NCBI RefSeq assembly: GCF_000021745.1
Contig: NC_011666.1
Coordinates: 4,181,001-4,245,000, forward strand
Origin: Methylocella silvestris BL2
GTDB lineage: Bacteria > Pseudomonadota > Alphaproteobacteria > Rhizobiales > Beijerinckiaceae
Length of the DNA: 64,000 bases
Reading direction: 5' to 3'
Shown here: positions 18,174 to 27,485 of the stretch, in pieces
How the letters are laid out: every line of letters begins with the position of its first letter
Numbering within the stretch: the first letter of the stretch is position 1
The notes under the pieces: generated by a model
The model's input: the letters and a program-made list of their open reading frames with translations, nothing else
Told to the model about the DNA's origin: nothing
Databases searched by the model: none
Position numbers and translations under genes: made by a program

Positions 18174-18269
18174 CCGGCTCGGTCGGCGGCCGGCGGGTCG
18201 AAGTTTTTCGGCGCCGCCCGCGCCAAGGCGGTCGCGGCGTGCGAGTCCGCAGTTCGTCTGGAGAGCCAA

Positions 18270-19415
18270 TTGACGATTTTAACCCATATCTGGTCGGCCG
18301 CCGTCTACATCATCCCGTTTATTTTCGTCCTGAGCACGGTCGTGTTCTTCCACGAGCTCGGCCATTTTCTGGTCGGACGCTGGTGCGGCGTGAAAGTCGA
18401 CGCCTTTTCGCTCGGCTTCGGACCGGAGCTCTTCGCCTTCGTCGACCGCCATGGCACGCGCTGGCGCCTCGCCGCGCTGCCGCTCGGCGGCTATGTGAAA
18501 TTTCACGGCGACGCCAATGGCGCCTCGATGACCGATTCGGCCGCCGCCGCGTCCATGGCGCCGGAAGACCGCGCGGTCAGCTTTTTCGCGCAGCCCGTGG
18601 CCAAGCGCGCCGCAATTGTCGCGGCCGGCCCGATCGCCAATTTCATCCTCGCGATCGTCATCTTCACCGGGGTCTTCTACGTCAACGGCCGCGCCGTGCT
18701 CTCGCCGCTCGTCGACGCGGTGTCGGCGGGCAGCGCAGCCGAAGCGGCGGGATTCCAGCCGGGCGATCTCATCGTCTCCATCGATGGCAGGAAGATCGAC
18801 AGTTTCGAGGACATGCAACGCATCGTGCAGGTCTCGAGCGACGCCATGCTGACTTTCGGAGTCGACCGCGCCGGGAAGACCATCGAACTCGTGGCGACGC
18901 CGCGGCGGCGCGACGTCTCGACTCCGTTCGGGACCACGCGCGTTGGCGTGCTCGGGGTCGAAACCCGCGGCAAACCAGATAGCTGGCGCGTCGAACGTTA
19001 TGGCCTCATCGAATCCTTCGGCCGCGCGACCTCGGAAACCTGGTATGTCGTGGCCCGCACCGGCTCCTATCTCGGCGGTCTGGTGATGGGCCGCGAATCC
19101 GCCGACCAGCTCTCGGGGCCGATTCGGATCGCCGAAGTTTCGGGAGAGATGGCCAAGATCGGCATTGCCGCGCTGCTCAATCTGGCTGCGGTGCTCTCCA
19201 TTTCCGTCGGCCTCTTGAACCTGATGCCGATCCCGCTGCTCGACGGCGGTCATTTGTTCTATTACGCGGTGGAGGCGATCCGCGGCCGGGCGCTCAACGA
19301 AAAGGCGCAGGAGTTCGGCTTCAAGATCGGGCTCACCCTTGTCGCCGGCCTGATGATATTTGCGACATTCAACGACATCCTGCGCCTGACGCGCCAGCTG
19401 ATGCGGTGGGGCTAG
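18270..19415 (+). CDS. rseP: Site-2 zinc protease RseP
   Basis: An intramembrane metalloprotease that cleaves anti-sigma factors and signal-peptide remnants. 381 aa. The zinc motif is HELGH at 28-32 in the first helix, with a PDZ domain around 125-200 (AAEAAGFQPGDLIVSIDG) and the third zinc ligand region NLMPIPLLDGGH. One PDZ is evident rather than the tandem pair of E. coli, common in alphaproteobacteria. The start is TTG 18270 with GGAG eight bases upstream. A diverged repeat follows directly. Confidence 0.95.
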   Translation: MTILTHIWSAAVYIIPFIFVLSTVVFFHELGHFLVGRWCGVKVDAFSLGFGPELFAFVDRHGTRWRLAALPLGGYVKFHGDANGASMTDSAAAASMAPEDRAVSFFAQPVAKRAAIVAAGPIANFILAIVIFTGVFYVNGRAVLSPLVDAVSAGSAAEAAGFQPGDLIVSIDGRKIDSFEDMQRIVQVSSDAMLTFGVDRAGKTIELVATPRRRDVSTPFGTTRVGVLGVETRGKPDSWRVERYGLIESFGRATSETWYVVARTGSYLGGLVMGRESADQLSGPIRIAEVSGEMAKIGIAALLNLAAVLSISVGLLNLMPIPLLDGGHLFYYAVEAIRGRALNEKAQEFGFKIGLTLVAGLMIFATFNDILRLTRQLMRWG

Positions 19416-19420
19416 GTTGC

Positions 19421-19521
19421 GATAGTTTGGATTCATTCAATCCGGACCAGGAACGCGATCGATTCCAAGTCTTTCGACTATGAGGTCGCCCAGGAAAGTC
19501 TGTGCTTTCGGCGTCATGCTC
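19421..19521 (-). repeat. RIME-like palindromic repeat, diverged copy
   Basis: This stretch aligns along its length with the reverse complement of the repeat at 52777-52884. Shared blocks are TTTGGATT.ATTCAATCC (about 19426-19443), GATCGA.TCCAAGTCTTT (about 19458-19474), and GAAAG...CTTTCGGC.TCATGCTC toward 19521. The outer palindrome arms have decayed. It begins five bases after the rseP stop. Confidence 0.75.
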
Positions 19522-19544
19522 CGGCCTGTCACGCAATTGAGGTA

Positions 19545-19570
19545 AAACATTAACTTTAATGTTTAACCAT
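19545..19570 (+). promoter_or_regulatory. AT-rich inverted repeat with a CtrA-like half site before bamA
   Basis: A perfect 9-bp inverted repeat with a 2-base spacer (19545-19553 with 19556-19564) runs into TTAACCAT (19563-19570), identical to the CtrA half-site consensus. A second TTAA starts at 19550, giving a spacing of 9 rather than the classical 7. The rest of the 364-base rseP-bamA gap holds the repeat copy and no gene. Confidence 0.4.
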
Positions 19571-19779
19571 CTAATCACCGCAAAGCGTGTCTTGATCGCC
19601 ACGCCCGGGCCAAAACGCCACAATTGCGGGAATCTTCGTTTGCAGGCTCGGGCAAAGCTTGTAGAAGCAAAGTCCAAGGGTTCGCGAGCCGACGGCTGCC
19701 TCGCCCAATAAAGTCAGCAGGATCAGTCCTGTGGCTTTGGGCCGGCCGCCCCGGCAAGCGCGTGTGGAGACCGGTTTTT

Positions 19780-22227
19780 ATGCAGTCTGTGCGTCGTCTT
19801 TTGAACCGGCTCATCGTCGCCGCCGCCGTCGCATGGTTGGTCGGCGCTCTTCCGGCCGCCGCGGCGGGAATCTCGGTGCAGGGCAACCACCGCGTCGATT
19901 CGGACACCATCAATAGCTATTTCGCGGGCTCGGATCAGGACTCGATCAACAAGGGCGTCAAGGCGCTTTATGCGACTGGCCTGTTCTCCAACGTCCGCGT
20001 GCTGCATGAAGGCGGCCGCGTGGTCATCGCGGTCACTGAGAACAATTTGATCAATCGCGTCGCCTTCGAAGGCAACAGCAAGGTCAAGACGGAAATCCTC
20101 ACAGCTGAAGTGCAGTCGAAGTCGCGCGGGCCCTACAGCCAGGCGATCGTCGACGCCGACATCGAGCGCATCAAGGACGTCTATCGCCGCTCCGGCCGCG
20201 CCGCGGCCAAAGTCACCGCCCGCACCGTCGATCTACCGAACGGCAAGCTCGATGTCGTCTTCACCATCGACGAGGGCGACAAGACCGGCGTCAAGCAGAT
20301 CAATTTCGTCGGCAATCAGGTGTTTTCGTCCGGAAAACTGCGTGACCTCATGCAGACGACGGAAATGAATTTCCTGTCCTTCTTCAAGACGTCCGACGTC
20401 TATGATCCGGACAAGATCGCCTCCGACCTCGAACTGATCCGGCGTTTCTATCTGAAGAACGGCTACGCCGACTTCCGCGTGATCGGCTCCGACGCTCAAT
20501 ATAACCCCACCGAGGGCGGCTACGTCATCACCATTACGGTCGAGGAAGGGCCGCAATATACGATCAGCGCAGTCGACATCGAATCGCATCTGCCAAGCCT
20601 CGACGCGGCGACGCTGCGTCCGCTCCTGCGCCTCGCGCCCGGCGAGATCTACAATGGCGACATGGTCGAAAAGACCGTTGACGCGATGACCAAGGAAGTC
20701 ACGACGCATGGCTTCGCTTTTTCGCAGGTGCGCCCGCGCGGCGACCGCGATCCGGCCGCGCATACGGTGTCGATCGTCTTCGTCGTCGAAGAAGGGCCGA
20801 AGGTCTATGTCGAACGGATCGTCGTGCGCGGCAACAGCCGCACGCGCGACTATGTCATCCGTCGCGAATTCGAGATCGGCGAGGGCGACGCCTATAATCG
20901 CGTGCTGATCGAGCGCGCCGAGCGGCGCCTCAACAATCTCGGCTATTTCAAGAAGGTGAAGATCACCAATGAACAGGGCTCGGCGCCCGATCGGGTCATC
21001 GTCATCGTCGACGTCGAGGACCAGCCGACCGGTTCGCTGTCGGTGTCCGGCGGCTATTCGACCTCCGACGGCTTCATCGCCGAGGTGGCGGTGACCGAGA
21101 CCAACTTCATGGGCCGCGGCCAATATGTGCGCCTCTCGGTGTCCGAGGGCCAATACGCCCGCGGCGCCGAATTCAGCTTCACGGAGCCCTATTTCCTCGG
21201 CAATCGTCTGGCCGCCGGCTTCGACGTCTACGCCAAGCAGTCGAGCGTCAGCTCCTATTCCTACTATAATAATTTCGTCACCGGCGGCACGGTGCGGTTC
21301 GGCCTGCCGATCACTGACGAAATCACCTTCTCGCCGCGTTATTCGCTGTTCAACACCTATATCTCGATCCCGAACAATTCGAGCTATCCCTACAATGATT
21401 GTAATAGCCCGATCTGGGGAACGACGCCCGGCGTCTATAACGGCACTTTCCTGTCCTATTCGAACAACTGTCTGGCCAACGGCGAAGCCTCGCTTGCTCT
21501 GAAGCAGGCGGCGGGCAATACGCTCACCTCGATGTTCGGCTATACGCTGTCGTATAATACGCTCGACAACAACAAGAGCCCCACTGCCGGCATTTTCGCC
21601 GAGCTGAGGCAGGACATCGCCGGCGCCGGCGGCCAGTCGCAATTCATCCGCACCACCGGCGACATTCGCTATTATCGCGAGATTTTCGATCAGGTGGTCG
21701 GCATCGTCCATTTGCAGGGCGGCGATATCTTCTCCTATGGCGGCGATCCGCTCCGCATCGTCGACAATTTCAACCTTGGCCCGAGCCTGGTGCGCGGCTT
21801 CGCGCCGAACGGCATCGGTCCGCGCGACGTCTCGAGCGGCTATTACTACTCCTCGGGCAATGCGCTTGGCGGCACGTCCTATGTCGGCGCCAGCCTTGAA
21901 GTGCAATTCCCGATCTGGGGGCTGCCGCGGGATATCGGCCTCAAGGGCGCCTTGTTCGCCGACGCCGGCAGCCTGTGGAACTATACCGGCCAGACGAACT
22001 TCAGCGTGAACGGCGTCTGCACGCCCAACAATGCGCCGCCGCTTTATACCCAGGGCAATTGCGTCACGCTCGGCGGCAATTCCTTCAGCATCCGGTCCTC
22101 GGTCGGCGCCTCGGTGATCTGGGCCTCGCCGCTCGGCCCGATCCGGTTCGATTTCGCCAAGGCCCTTTCGAAGGACAATGCGGATCAGACCCAGTTCTTC
22201 CGCTTCACCGGCGGCACGACGTTCTAA
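19780..22227 (+). CDS. bamA: Outer membrane protein assembly factor BamA
   Basis: Omp85-family insertase for outer-membrane beta-barrels. 815 aa from ATG 19780 with GGAGA upstream. The signal peptide ends near PAAAAG (about residue 27), then come five POTRA domains (about 28-350) and a C-terminal 16-strand barrel containing the family motif VRGF (LVRGFAPNGIGPRD) and a terminal Phe (GGTTF). The barrel carries a Tyr/Asn/Ser-rich loop region (about 520-600). Position between rseP and lpxD is the conserved one. Confidence 0.97.
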   Translation: MQSVRRLLNRLIVAAAVAWLVGALPAAAAGISVQGNHRVDSDTINSYFAGSDQDSINKGVKALYATGLFSNVRVLHEGGRVVIAVTENNLINRVAFEGNSKVKTEILTAEVQSKSRGPYSQAIVDADIERIKDVYRRSGRAAAKVTARTVDLPNGKLDVVFTIDEGDKTGVKQINFVGNQVFSSGKLRDLMQTTEMNFLSFFKTSDVYDPDKIASDLELIRRFYLKNGYADFRVIGSDAQYNPTEGGYVITITVEEGPQYTISAVDIESHLPSLDAATLRPLLRLAPGEIYNGDMVEKTVDAMTKEVTTHGFAFSQVRPRGDRDPAAHTVSIVFVVEEGPKVYVERIVVRGNSRTRDYVIRREFEIGEGDAYNRVLIERAERRLNNLGYFKKVKITNEQGSAPDRVIVIVDVEDQPTGSLSVSGGYSTSDGFIAEVAVTETNFMGRGQYVRLSVSEGQYARGAEFSFTEPYFLGNRLAAGFDVYAKQSSVSSYSYYNNFVTGGTVRFGLPITDEITFSPRYSLFNTYISIPNNSSYPYNDCNSPIWGTTPGVYNGTFLSYSNNCLANGEASLALKQAAGNTLTSMFGYTLSYNTLDNNKSPTAGIFAELRQDIAGAGGQSQFIRTTGDIRYYREIFDQVVGIVHLQGGDIFSYGGDPLRIVDNFNLGPSLVRGFAPNGIGPRDVSSGYYYSSGNALGGTSYVGASLEVQFPIWGLPRDIGLKGALFADAGSLWNYTGQTNFSVNGVCTPNNAPPLYTQGNCVTLGGNSFSIRSSVGASVIWASPLGPIRFDFAKALSKDNADQTQFFRFTGGTTF

Positions 22228-22282
22228 ACGATGACCGGGAGGAGCCGAAAGGCTTGCCCGATCGGACGAGGATTGATTGAAA

Positions 22283-22318
22283 ATCTGGAGAGCGGGGCGG
22301 CGCGCCTCGCTCTCAGAT
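22283..22318. terminator. Strong stem-loop downstream of bamA
   Basis: Nested arms pair 22288-22294 with 22308-22314 and 22296-22299 with 22303-22306, extended outward by 22283-22286 with 22315-22318. The stem is about 15 bp with small bulges, 56 bases after the bamA stop. There is no long U-run, so it may act as a transcript end or a stability element. The remaining bamA-lpxD gap shows no gene; skp/ompH is not present here. Confidence 0.45.
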
Positions 22319-22505
22319 ATTTCTGGCGATCTTGATGTGGTTTCGTCTCAGGGCATGCGTCCAAAACGCAGCGAGCTTCGTCGAATTCCGGGATTGAACG
22401 CGGGACGCATCGCCGCCCGAAAGGCGCCTGAGCCGCGCGCCGCAACCGGCCCCCGCGGCCGGGCGCCGGACCTTCGCGCGGCGGCTCTTCCCGGCCAGCG
22501 CCTCC

Positions 22506-23555
22506 ATGAATGATCCGATCTTCTTCCTGCGGGCAAAGCAGCTGTCGCTCGCCGAACTCGTCGCCCTGACTGGAGCGCGTCCCGCAGACGGCGCCGATCT
22601 GTCGCCGCAGGTCTATGGCGGCGCGCCTTTCGAAGAGGCGGAGCCAGGCGATGTCACCTATTTCGCCCATCCAAAACGGCTTCATCGGCTGCCCGACACC
22701 AATGCAACCGCCTGTTTTGTTGCCGAGCGCTACGCCTTCGCCGCGCCGCGCGGGACGGCCGCGCTCGTCACGGACCAGCCGGAACAGGCTTTCGCGCAGG
22801 CCCTCGCGGCGATGTATCCGTCGGCCCTGCAAGAGGCTTCGCTCTTCGCCGCAGCGGGGGTCAATCCCGGCGCCAGCGTTCATCCGGAGGCGCGGCTCGA
22901 GCCGGGCGTCGCGGTCGATCCCGGCGCGGTGATCGGGCCGCGCGCGGAGATCGGCTCCGGTACGATCGTCGGCGCAAATAGCGTGATCGGTCCCGGCGTC
23001 AGGATCGGGCGCGATTGCTCCATCGGGGCGCAGGTCACGATCGTCAACGCGCTGATCGGCAACCGGGTCAAACTGCGCCCCGGCGCACGCATCGGCCAGG
23101 CCGGATCGCCGCAAAATGCCGCCCGCGCCGCGACGCCGCAGATCGGGCGCGTGATCATCCAGGACGACGTGGAAATCGGCGCCAACGCCGCAATCGATCG
23201 CGGCTCGGGCCGCGACACCGTGATCGGCGAGGGCGCGACCATCGGCAATCTGGTCGAAATCGGCGCCGACGTGACAGTGGGGCGCAAATGCCGGATCGGA
23301 GCGCTGGCTGTCATCGGCGGATCGGTTGAGATCGGCGATTTCGCGCGGATCGGCGCGCAGGCCGACGTCGGCGAACATCTCCACATCGGATTTTCAGCGC
23401 ATATTCTCCCGCAAGCGGGGGTCGCAAGCGATGTGCCGCCTTTTGCGCGCTATGCCGGGTCGCCGGCGCGCCCGCTCCTGCGCGGGCTGCGCGCTCTGGC
23501 GCTGGTCGAGCGCCTTATCCGGCCGAAGCCGCCGGATCGCGGACGAGGCCAATAA
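22506..23555 (+). CDS. lpxD: LpxD-like UDP-3-O-acylglucosamine N-acyltransferase lacking the catalytic His
   Basis: LpxD adds the N-linked acyl chain in lipid A synthesis. The 349-aa protein has the N-terminal uridine-binding domain (about 1-110, with [11 protein letters not shown]) and a left-handed beta-helix of hexapeptide repeats from about 118 to 320. In family members the active site reads IAHNV or IGHNV; here it is Ile252-Gly-Ala254-Asp-Val256, so the essential His is Ala. The repeat RPG..IGQAG and IDRG.. segments are still recognisable. Context (bamA-lpxD-fabZ) fits, yet activity is doubtful or altered. No strong ribosome site is visible before ATG 22506. Confidence 0.85.
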   Translation: MNDPIFFLRAKQLSLAELVALTGARPADGADLSPQVYGGAPFEEAEPGDVTYFAHPKRLHRLPDTNATACFVAERYAFAAPRGTAALVTDQPEQAFAQALAAMYPSALQEASLFAAAGVNPGASVHPEARLEPGVAVDPGAVIGPRAEIGSGTIVGANSVIGPGVRIGRDCSIGAQVTIVNALIGNRVKLRPGARIGQAGSPQNAARAATPQIGRVIIQDDVEIGANAAIDRGSGRDTVIGEGATIGNLVEIGADVTVGRKCRIGALAVIGGSVEIGDFARIGAQADVGEHLHIGFSAHILPQAGVASDVPPFARYAGSPARPLLRGLRALALVERLIRPKPPDRGRGQ

Positions 23556-23711
23556 TGCCGCAAGCCGTCGTCTCACAGTTGCGGCCCCTCAAGGCCGCAT
23601 TTTGCTTTGGACGGCGGCGTCCGTTAGATGATGAAAACATTCTTTGCCCGATAGAGGGCGGCGCGTCCGGATCACGTCGGCTGCGCGCGGCGAACCGGAA
23701 AAGGCGCGAAC

Positions 23712-24185
23712 ATGACCGAGCTGGCGGCGACGATCGAATCTTTCGATATCCTGCAGCTGTTGAAACATCTGCCGCACCGCTATCCCTTCTTGATGGTGGA
23801 CCGCATTATCGAGGCGCGGAGCGATGGATCCGGCGTCGGAGTCAAAAACGTCACCTTCAATGAACCTCATTTTCAGGGTCACTTCCCCGGCCGCCCGGTG
23901 ATGCCCGGCGTTCTTCTGGTCGAAGGCATGGCGCAGACCGCCGGGGCCCTCGTGATCCGGGCGCATGCGGGCGACGGTCCCGCGCCGCTCGTCTATTTCA
24001 TGAGCATCGACAAGGCGAAATTCAGAAAGCCGGTGACGCCTGGCGATCGCGTCGAATTCCACATGAGTCCGACCAACAACAGGCGCAATATGTGGTGGTA
24101 TTCGGGCCGCGCGCTGGTCGATGGCGTGCTTGTCTGCGAGGCGGATATCGCCGCAATGATCGCGCCTCCCGCGCTCGCGGAATAA
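23712..24185 (+). CDS. fabZ: 3-hydroxyacyl-ACP dehydratase FabZ
   Basis: Dehydrates 3-hydroxyacyl-ACP in fatty-acid elongation; shares the acyl pool with lipid A synthesis. 157 aa, hot-dog fold, with catalytic His57 in [10 protein letters not shown] and Glu71 in [11 protein letters not shown] 23712 has aagg nine bases upstream. The usual next gene, lpxA, is absent; a quinone oxidoreductase follows instead. Confidence 0.97.
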   Translation: MTELAATIESFDILQLLKHLPHRYPFLMVDRIIEARSDGSGVGVKNVTFNEPHFQGHFPGRPVMPGVLLVEGMAQTAGALVIRAHAGDGPAPLVYFMSIDKAKFRKPVTPGDRVEFHMSPTNNRRNMWWYSGRALVDGVLVCEADIAAMIAPPALAE

Positions 24186-24216
24186 CGCGGCGCGGTCTCT
24201 TTCAAGGATAGAGCCA

Positions 24217-25188
24217 ATGGTCAAGGCAGTGCGCGTTCATGAGACCGGCGGTCCGGAGGTGATGCGGATCGAGGATATCGAAATCCCTCCGCCCGGCCGC
24301 GGCGAGGTGGTCATGCGCAATCATGCGTGCGGCGTGAATTTCATTGACGTGTATTACCGCGAAGGCCGTTACAAGGCGCAGCTGCCTTTCACGCTTGGCG
24401 ATGAATCCGCCGGCGAGGTGGTCGCCGTCGGCAAAGGCGTCAAATCTGTGAAAGCCGGCGACCGCGTCGCCGCTTTGTCGACGTTTGGCGGCTATGCCGA
24501 GGCGCGGCTCGTCAACGCTGACCGGCTGATCAAGCTTCCGAAGTCGATTTCCTACGAGACCGCCGCAGCGATGCTGCTCAAAGGCCTCACCGCGCAATAT
24601 CTTCTGCGCCAGACGTTCAAGGTGAAGAAGGGTCATCGCGTGCTGATCCATGCGGCGGCGGGCGGCGTCGGCCTGATTCTCTGCCAATGGGCGAAGGCGC
24701 TCGGCGCGCAGGTGATCGGAACGGTCGGAACGCTCGAAAAGGCGGCGCTGGCGAAGAAGGCTGGCGCGAAGCACGTCATTCTTTATCGCAACGAGGATTT
24801 CGCTGCCCGCGTCAAGGAAATCACAAAGGACGAGCTCTGCGACGTCGTCTATGACGGCGTCGGCAAGGCCACGTTCCCGGCCTCGCTCGATTGTCTGCGG
24901 CCGCGCGGCCTGTTCGTCAGCTTCGGCTCATCGTCGGGGCCGGTCGACGCCTTCGACATCGGCCTTCTTGCGAGCAGGGGGTCGCTCTACGCGACTCGGC
25001 CGTCTCTGAATACCTATGCGGCCTCGTCTGAAGCGCTCAACAAAATGGCGGCTGACCTGATCGACATCGTCTCCAGCGGCAAGGTGGAGATCGCTCTTGG
25101 GGGAGCCTTTCCGCTCGAAGAGGCGGCCAATTTGCATCGCGCGCTGGAGAATCGGGAGACGACCGGCTCGCTCGTGCTGATTCCGTAA
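24217..25188 (+). CDS. qor: Zinc-free quinone oxidoreductase (NADPH:quinone reductase)
   Basis: A 323-aa medium-chain dehydrogenase/reductase. It has the Qor pattern: GVNFIDVYYREGRY, the nucleotide-binding AAAGGVG loop after VLIHA, and GDESAGEV. The zinc ligands of alcohol dehydrogenases are absent, so it should reduce quinones or enones with NADPH in the cytoplasm. An aagga ribosome site precedes ATG 24217. It occupies the place where lpxA lies in related clusters. Confidence 0.92.
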   Translation: MVKAVRVHETGGPEVMRIEDIEIPPPGRGEVVMRNHACGVNFIDVYYREGRYKAQLPFTLGDESAGEVVAVGKGVKSVKAGDRVAALSTFGGYAEARLVNADRLIKLPKSISYETAAAMLLKGLTAQYLLRQTFKVKKGHRVLIHAAAGGVGLILCQWAKALGAQVIGTVGTLEKAALAKKAGAKHVILYRNEDFAARVKEITKDELCDVVYDGVGKATFPASLDCLRPRGLFVSFGSSSGPVDAFDIGLLASRGSLYATRPSLNTYAASSEALNKMAADLIDIVSSGKVEIALGGAFPLEEAANLHRALENRETTGSLVLIP

Positions 25189-25208
25189 ATCCCGCCCGGG
25201 CATCAGCG

Positions 25209-25952
25209 ATGGAATGGCGCGATGAAGGCCTCATTATCGGGGTCAGGCAATATGGCGAGGCGAGCGTCATTCTGGAGGCGATGACGCGCGGGCATGGCCG
25301 CCATCTCGGCCTTGTCAGGGGCGGCCGGTCGCAGCGCATGCGCGCGGTCCTGCAGCCGGGCAACAGCGCCGAACTGGTCTGGCGCGCGCGGCTCGACGAG
25401 CAACTTGGAACATGGGCTATCGAGCCGACGCAGCTCCGCGCGGCCACATTGATGGCGAGCGCGGAGGCGCTGCATGCGGTCGGCCTCATCTGCGCGCTGC
25501 TTCGCCTCATCGCCGAGCGCGATCCGCACCCGGATCTTTATGAAACAGCGGTTTTGATCGCCGGCCACATCGGCGACGAGCGGCTTGCGCCCTTGCTCGT
25601 GCGGCTCGAGATCGAGATTTTGCGGGAAACCGGCTTTGGGCTCGATCTGTCCCGTTGCGCCGCGACGGGAGCGAGGGAGGATCTTGCTTATGTTTCGCCG
25701 AAATCCGGCCGCGCTGTTTCGCTTGCCGCCGGCGCGCCCTATCGCGAACGGCTGCTGCCGCTGCCGCCGTTCCTGCGCGACGAGGCGCCGGGCGGGGAGC
25801 CAACTCCGCAAGACGTCCTGGACGGCTTTGGGCTGACCGGTTTTTTTCTCAAGCGCGACGTTTTCACGCCGCGCGGACAGGGGATGCCGGAGGCGCGACG
25901 CGCCTATCTTGCGGAATTTTCGAAACGCCAAGAACGCTCTGCGACCGAATGA
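25209..25952 (+). CDS. recO: DNA repair protein RecO
   Basis: Recombination mediator that loads RecA with RecR. 247 aa. The N-terminal OB fold (MEWRDEGLIIGVRQYGEASVI, about 1-80, with GRHLGLVRGGRS) is followed by the helical domain, with RLEIEILRETGFGLDLSRC and a shortened Cys set (one clear Cys), so the zinc site of some RecO proteins is incomplete. It starts 20 bases after qor and converges on rpmG. Confidence 0.94.
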   Translation: MEWRDEGLIIGVRQYGEASVILEAMTRGHGRHLGLVRGGRSQRMRAVLQPGNSAELVWRARLDEQLGTWAIEPTQLRAATLMASAEALHAVGLICALLRLIAERDPHPDLYETAVLIAGHIGDERLAPLLVRLEIEILRETGFGLDLSRCAATGAREDLAYVSPKSGRAVSLAAGAPYRERLLPLPPFLRDEAPGGEPTPQDVLDGFGLTGFFLKRDVFTPRGQGMPEARRAYLAEFSKRQERSATE

Positions 25953-25991
25953 ATGCATTCAGTCGGCGGGAAATCGCAACGCCGCAGACGA

Positions 25992-26159
25992 TTACTTGAT
26001 CTTGGTTTCCTTGAACTCGACATGCTTGCGCACGACGGGATCATATTTCTTGAACGACAGCTTTTCGGTCTTGGTCCGCGCGTTCTTCTTGGTCACATAA
26101 AAATAGCCCGTGTCCGCGGTGGACAGGAGCTTGATCTTGAGCATTGCGGCCTTGGCCAT
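25992..26159 (-). CDS. rpmG: 50S ribosomal protein L33
   Basis: 55 aa, starting [21 protein letters not shown] with [19 protein letters not shown]. No Cys is present, so this is the zinc-independent (C-minus) form. The open frame extends to 26246 but the ATG at 26159 gives the family start. It is separated from the MFS gene by about 100 bases. Confidence 0.97.
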   Translation of the reverse strand: MAKAAMLKIKLLSTADTGYFYVTKKNARTKTEKLSFKKYDPVVRKHVEFKETKIK

Positions 26160-26265
26160 CGGGGGCAGTCCTTCGACAATAAGAAAACGCCCCGGCCCGC
26201 GCGTCAAGGCGCGGGGGGCGACAAGAATCCTTGAGCGCGCGACCATAAGGATCGTCGCCGCGATG

Positions 26266-27459
26266 TCAAGAACGGGGCTTCGCGGAGCCTTCGCGCGGGC
26301 CAGCGAGACGCGCGATCAAAAGATAGATCGCAAGCAGCGCGGCGATCGCCAGAAAAAATCCATGCGGCCCGAGCGCGTCCATCCCGGCGCCCATGATCGG
26401 AGGCCCGCCCAGCATGCCGCCCGAATAGAGCATGACAAAAGCAGCGTTCGCGCTCGCGAGCTCCGGCCCTTTGTAGCGCGCGCCGAGATAGCCGAGCGCG
26501 ACGGCGTAAAAACTACCCGCGACGCCGCCCCAGATCAGCAGGAGGGCGCCAAACAGCAGCGAGGCGGAGGGCTCAAGGGCCGAGAGAGCAATCGCCCCGA
26601 TCAGGCTGACGAGAGCGATCATCATGAGCAGGCGGCGACGCTCGATCATATCGGCGAGAAATCCGACGGGAAACTGAAACGCGACATTGCCAAGGGCGAA
26701 CAGCGTGACGAACCATGCGCCGGTTTCCGCGCCAAGGCCGGAGCGGAGCGCGAAGACGGGCAACAATCCCATGCTTGCCGTCTCGATTGCGCCATGCAGC
26801 AGGCCGGCCAGCGTAGCGACGGGGGCGACGAGAAGAAAGGCAAGCACTGGCGTCGCGGAATGCGTTTCGATCGCCGGCGCCGATTTGCTGCCGATAACGA
26901 TCGGCAAGGCCGCCGCGGCGAACAGCGCCATGGCGATCAGGAAGGGCGCGGAGCCGACCGTGCCGACGCAGGCGAGAATCAGCGGGCCGGCGGCGAAGCC
27001 AAGCGCGACGCTGGCGGCGTAGAAGCCGAGGATCGCGCCGCGTCGCTCGGGCGGAGCGACGGCGTTGATCCAATATTCGCTGAGGACGAACAGCACTGTG
27101 AGGCCGACGCCGAACAAAGCGCGAAGGCCGAGCCAGAGCCAGTAGTCGTCGCGGATCGCCATGGCGGCAAGGCAGAGCACGCATAAGATCAGCGCGGCAA
27201 ACAAAAGCCGCCCGACCCCGAAGCGGCGCGCAAGATCCGGGATGAAACTGGCGCTTGCGAGCGTCGCAAAGCCGGCCGCCGCGGTGTTGATGCCGATTGC
27301 GCGCGCGCTAAAACCCTGTTCGCCGAGCCTGACGGCGATCAGGGTCATGGTCAGCGACAGACCGACGCCGACGATGGCTACTGTCGCGACCGCGCAGGCG
27401 ATGGCGGCGAAGGGGCCGCCGGCGCGCCCGCTGGAAGACCGGCGCGGCTGATTGAGCAT
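26266..27459 (-). CDS. Major facilitator superfamily transporter (YcaD-like)
   Basis: A 397-aa inner-membrane protein with 12 predicted helices and the MFS inter-helix signature near [13 protein letters not shown] and again near [12 protein letters not shown]. YcaD-type MFS proteins are the closest by pattern ([24 protein letters not shown] region at about 125-150). The substrate is unknown. It lies between the DUF983 gene and rpmG on the same strand, where many alphaproteobacteria have a short gene or none. Confidence 0.88.
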   Translation of the reverse strand: MLNQPRRSSSGRAGGPFAAIACAVATVAIVGVGLSLTMTLIAVRLGEQGFSARAIGINTAAAGFATLASASFIPDLARRFGVGRLLFAALILCVLCLAAMAIRDDYWLWLGLRALFGVGLTVLFVLSEYWINAVAPPERRGAILGFYAASVALGFAAGPLILACVGTVGSAPFLIAMALFAAAALPIVIGSKSAPAIETHSATPVLAFLLVAPVATLAGLLHGAIETASMGLLPVFALRSGLGAETGAWFVTLFALGNVAFQFPVGFLADMIERRRLLMMIALVSLIGAIALSALEPSASLLFGALLLIWGGVAGSFYAVALGYLGARYKGPELASANAAFVMLYSGGMLGGPPIMGAGMDALGPHGFFLAIAALLAIYLLIARLAGPREGSAKPRS

Positions 27460-27485
27460 GGGTCCGATCCGAAATTCCGCGGCGA

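Noticed and set aside
20233-21906. Antisense open frame opposite bamA
   Set aside because: Shadow of a certain gene, with no recognisable domain.
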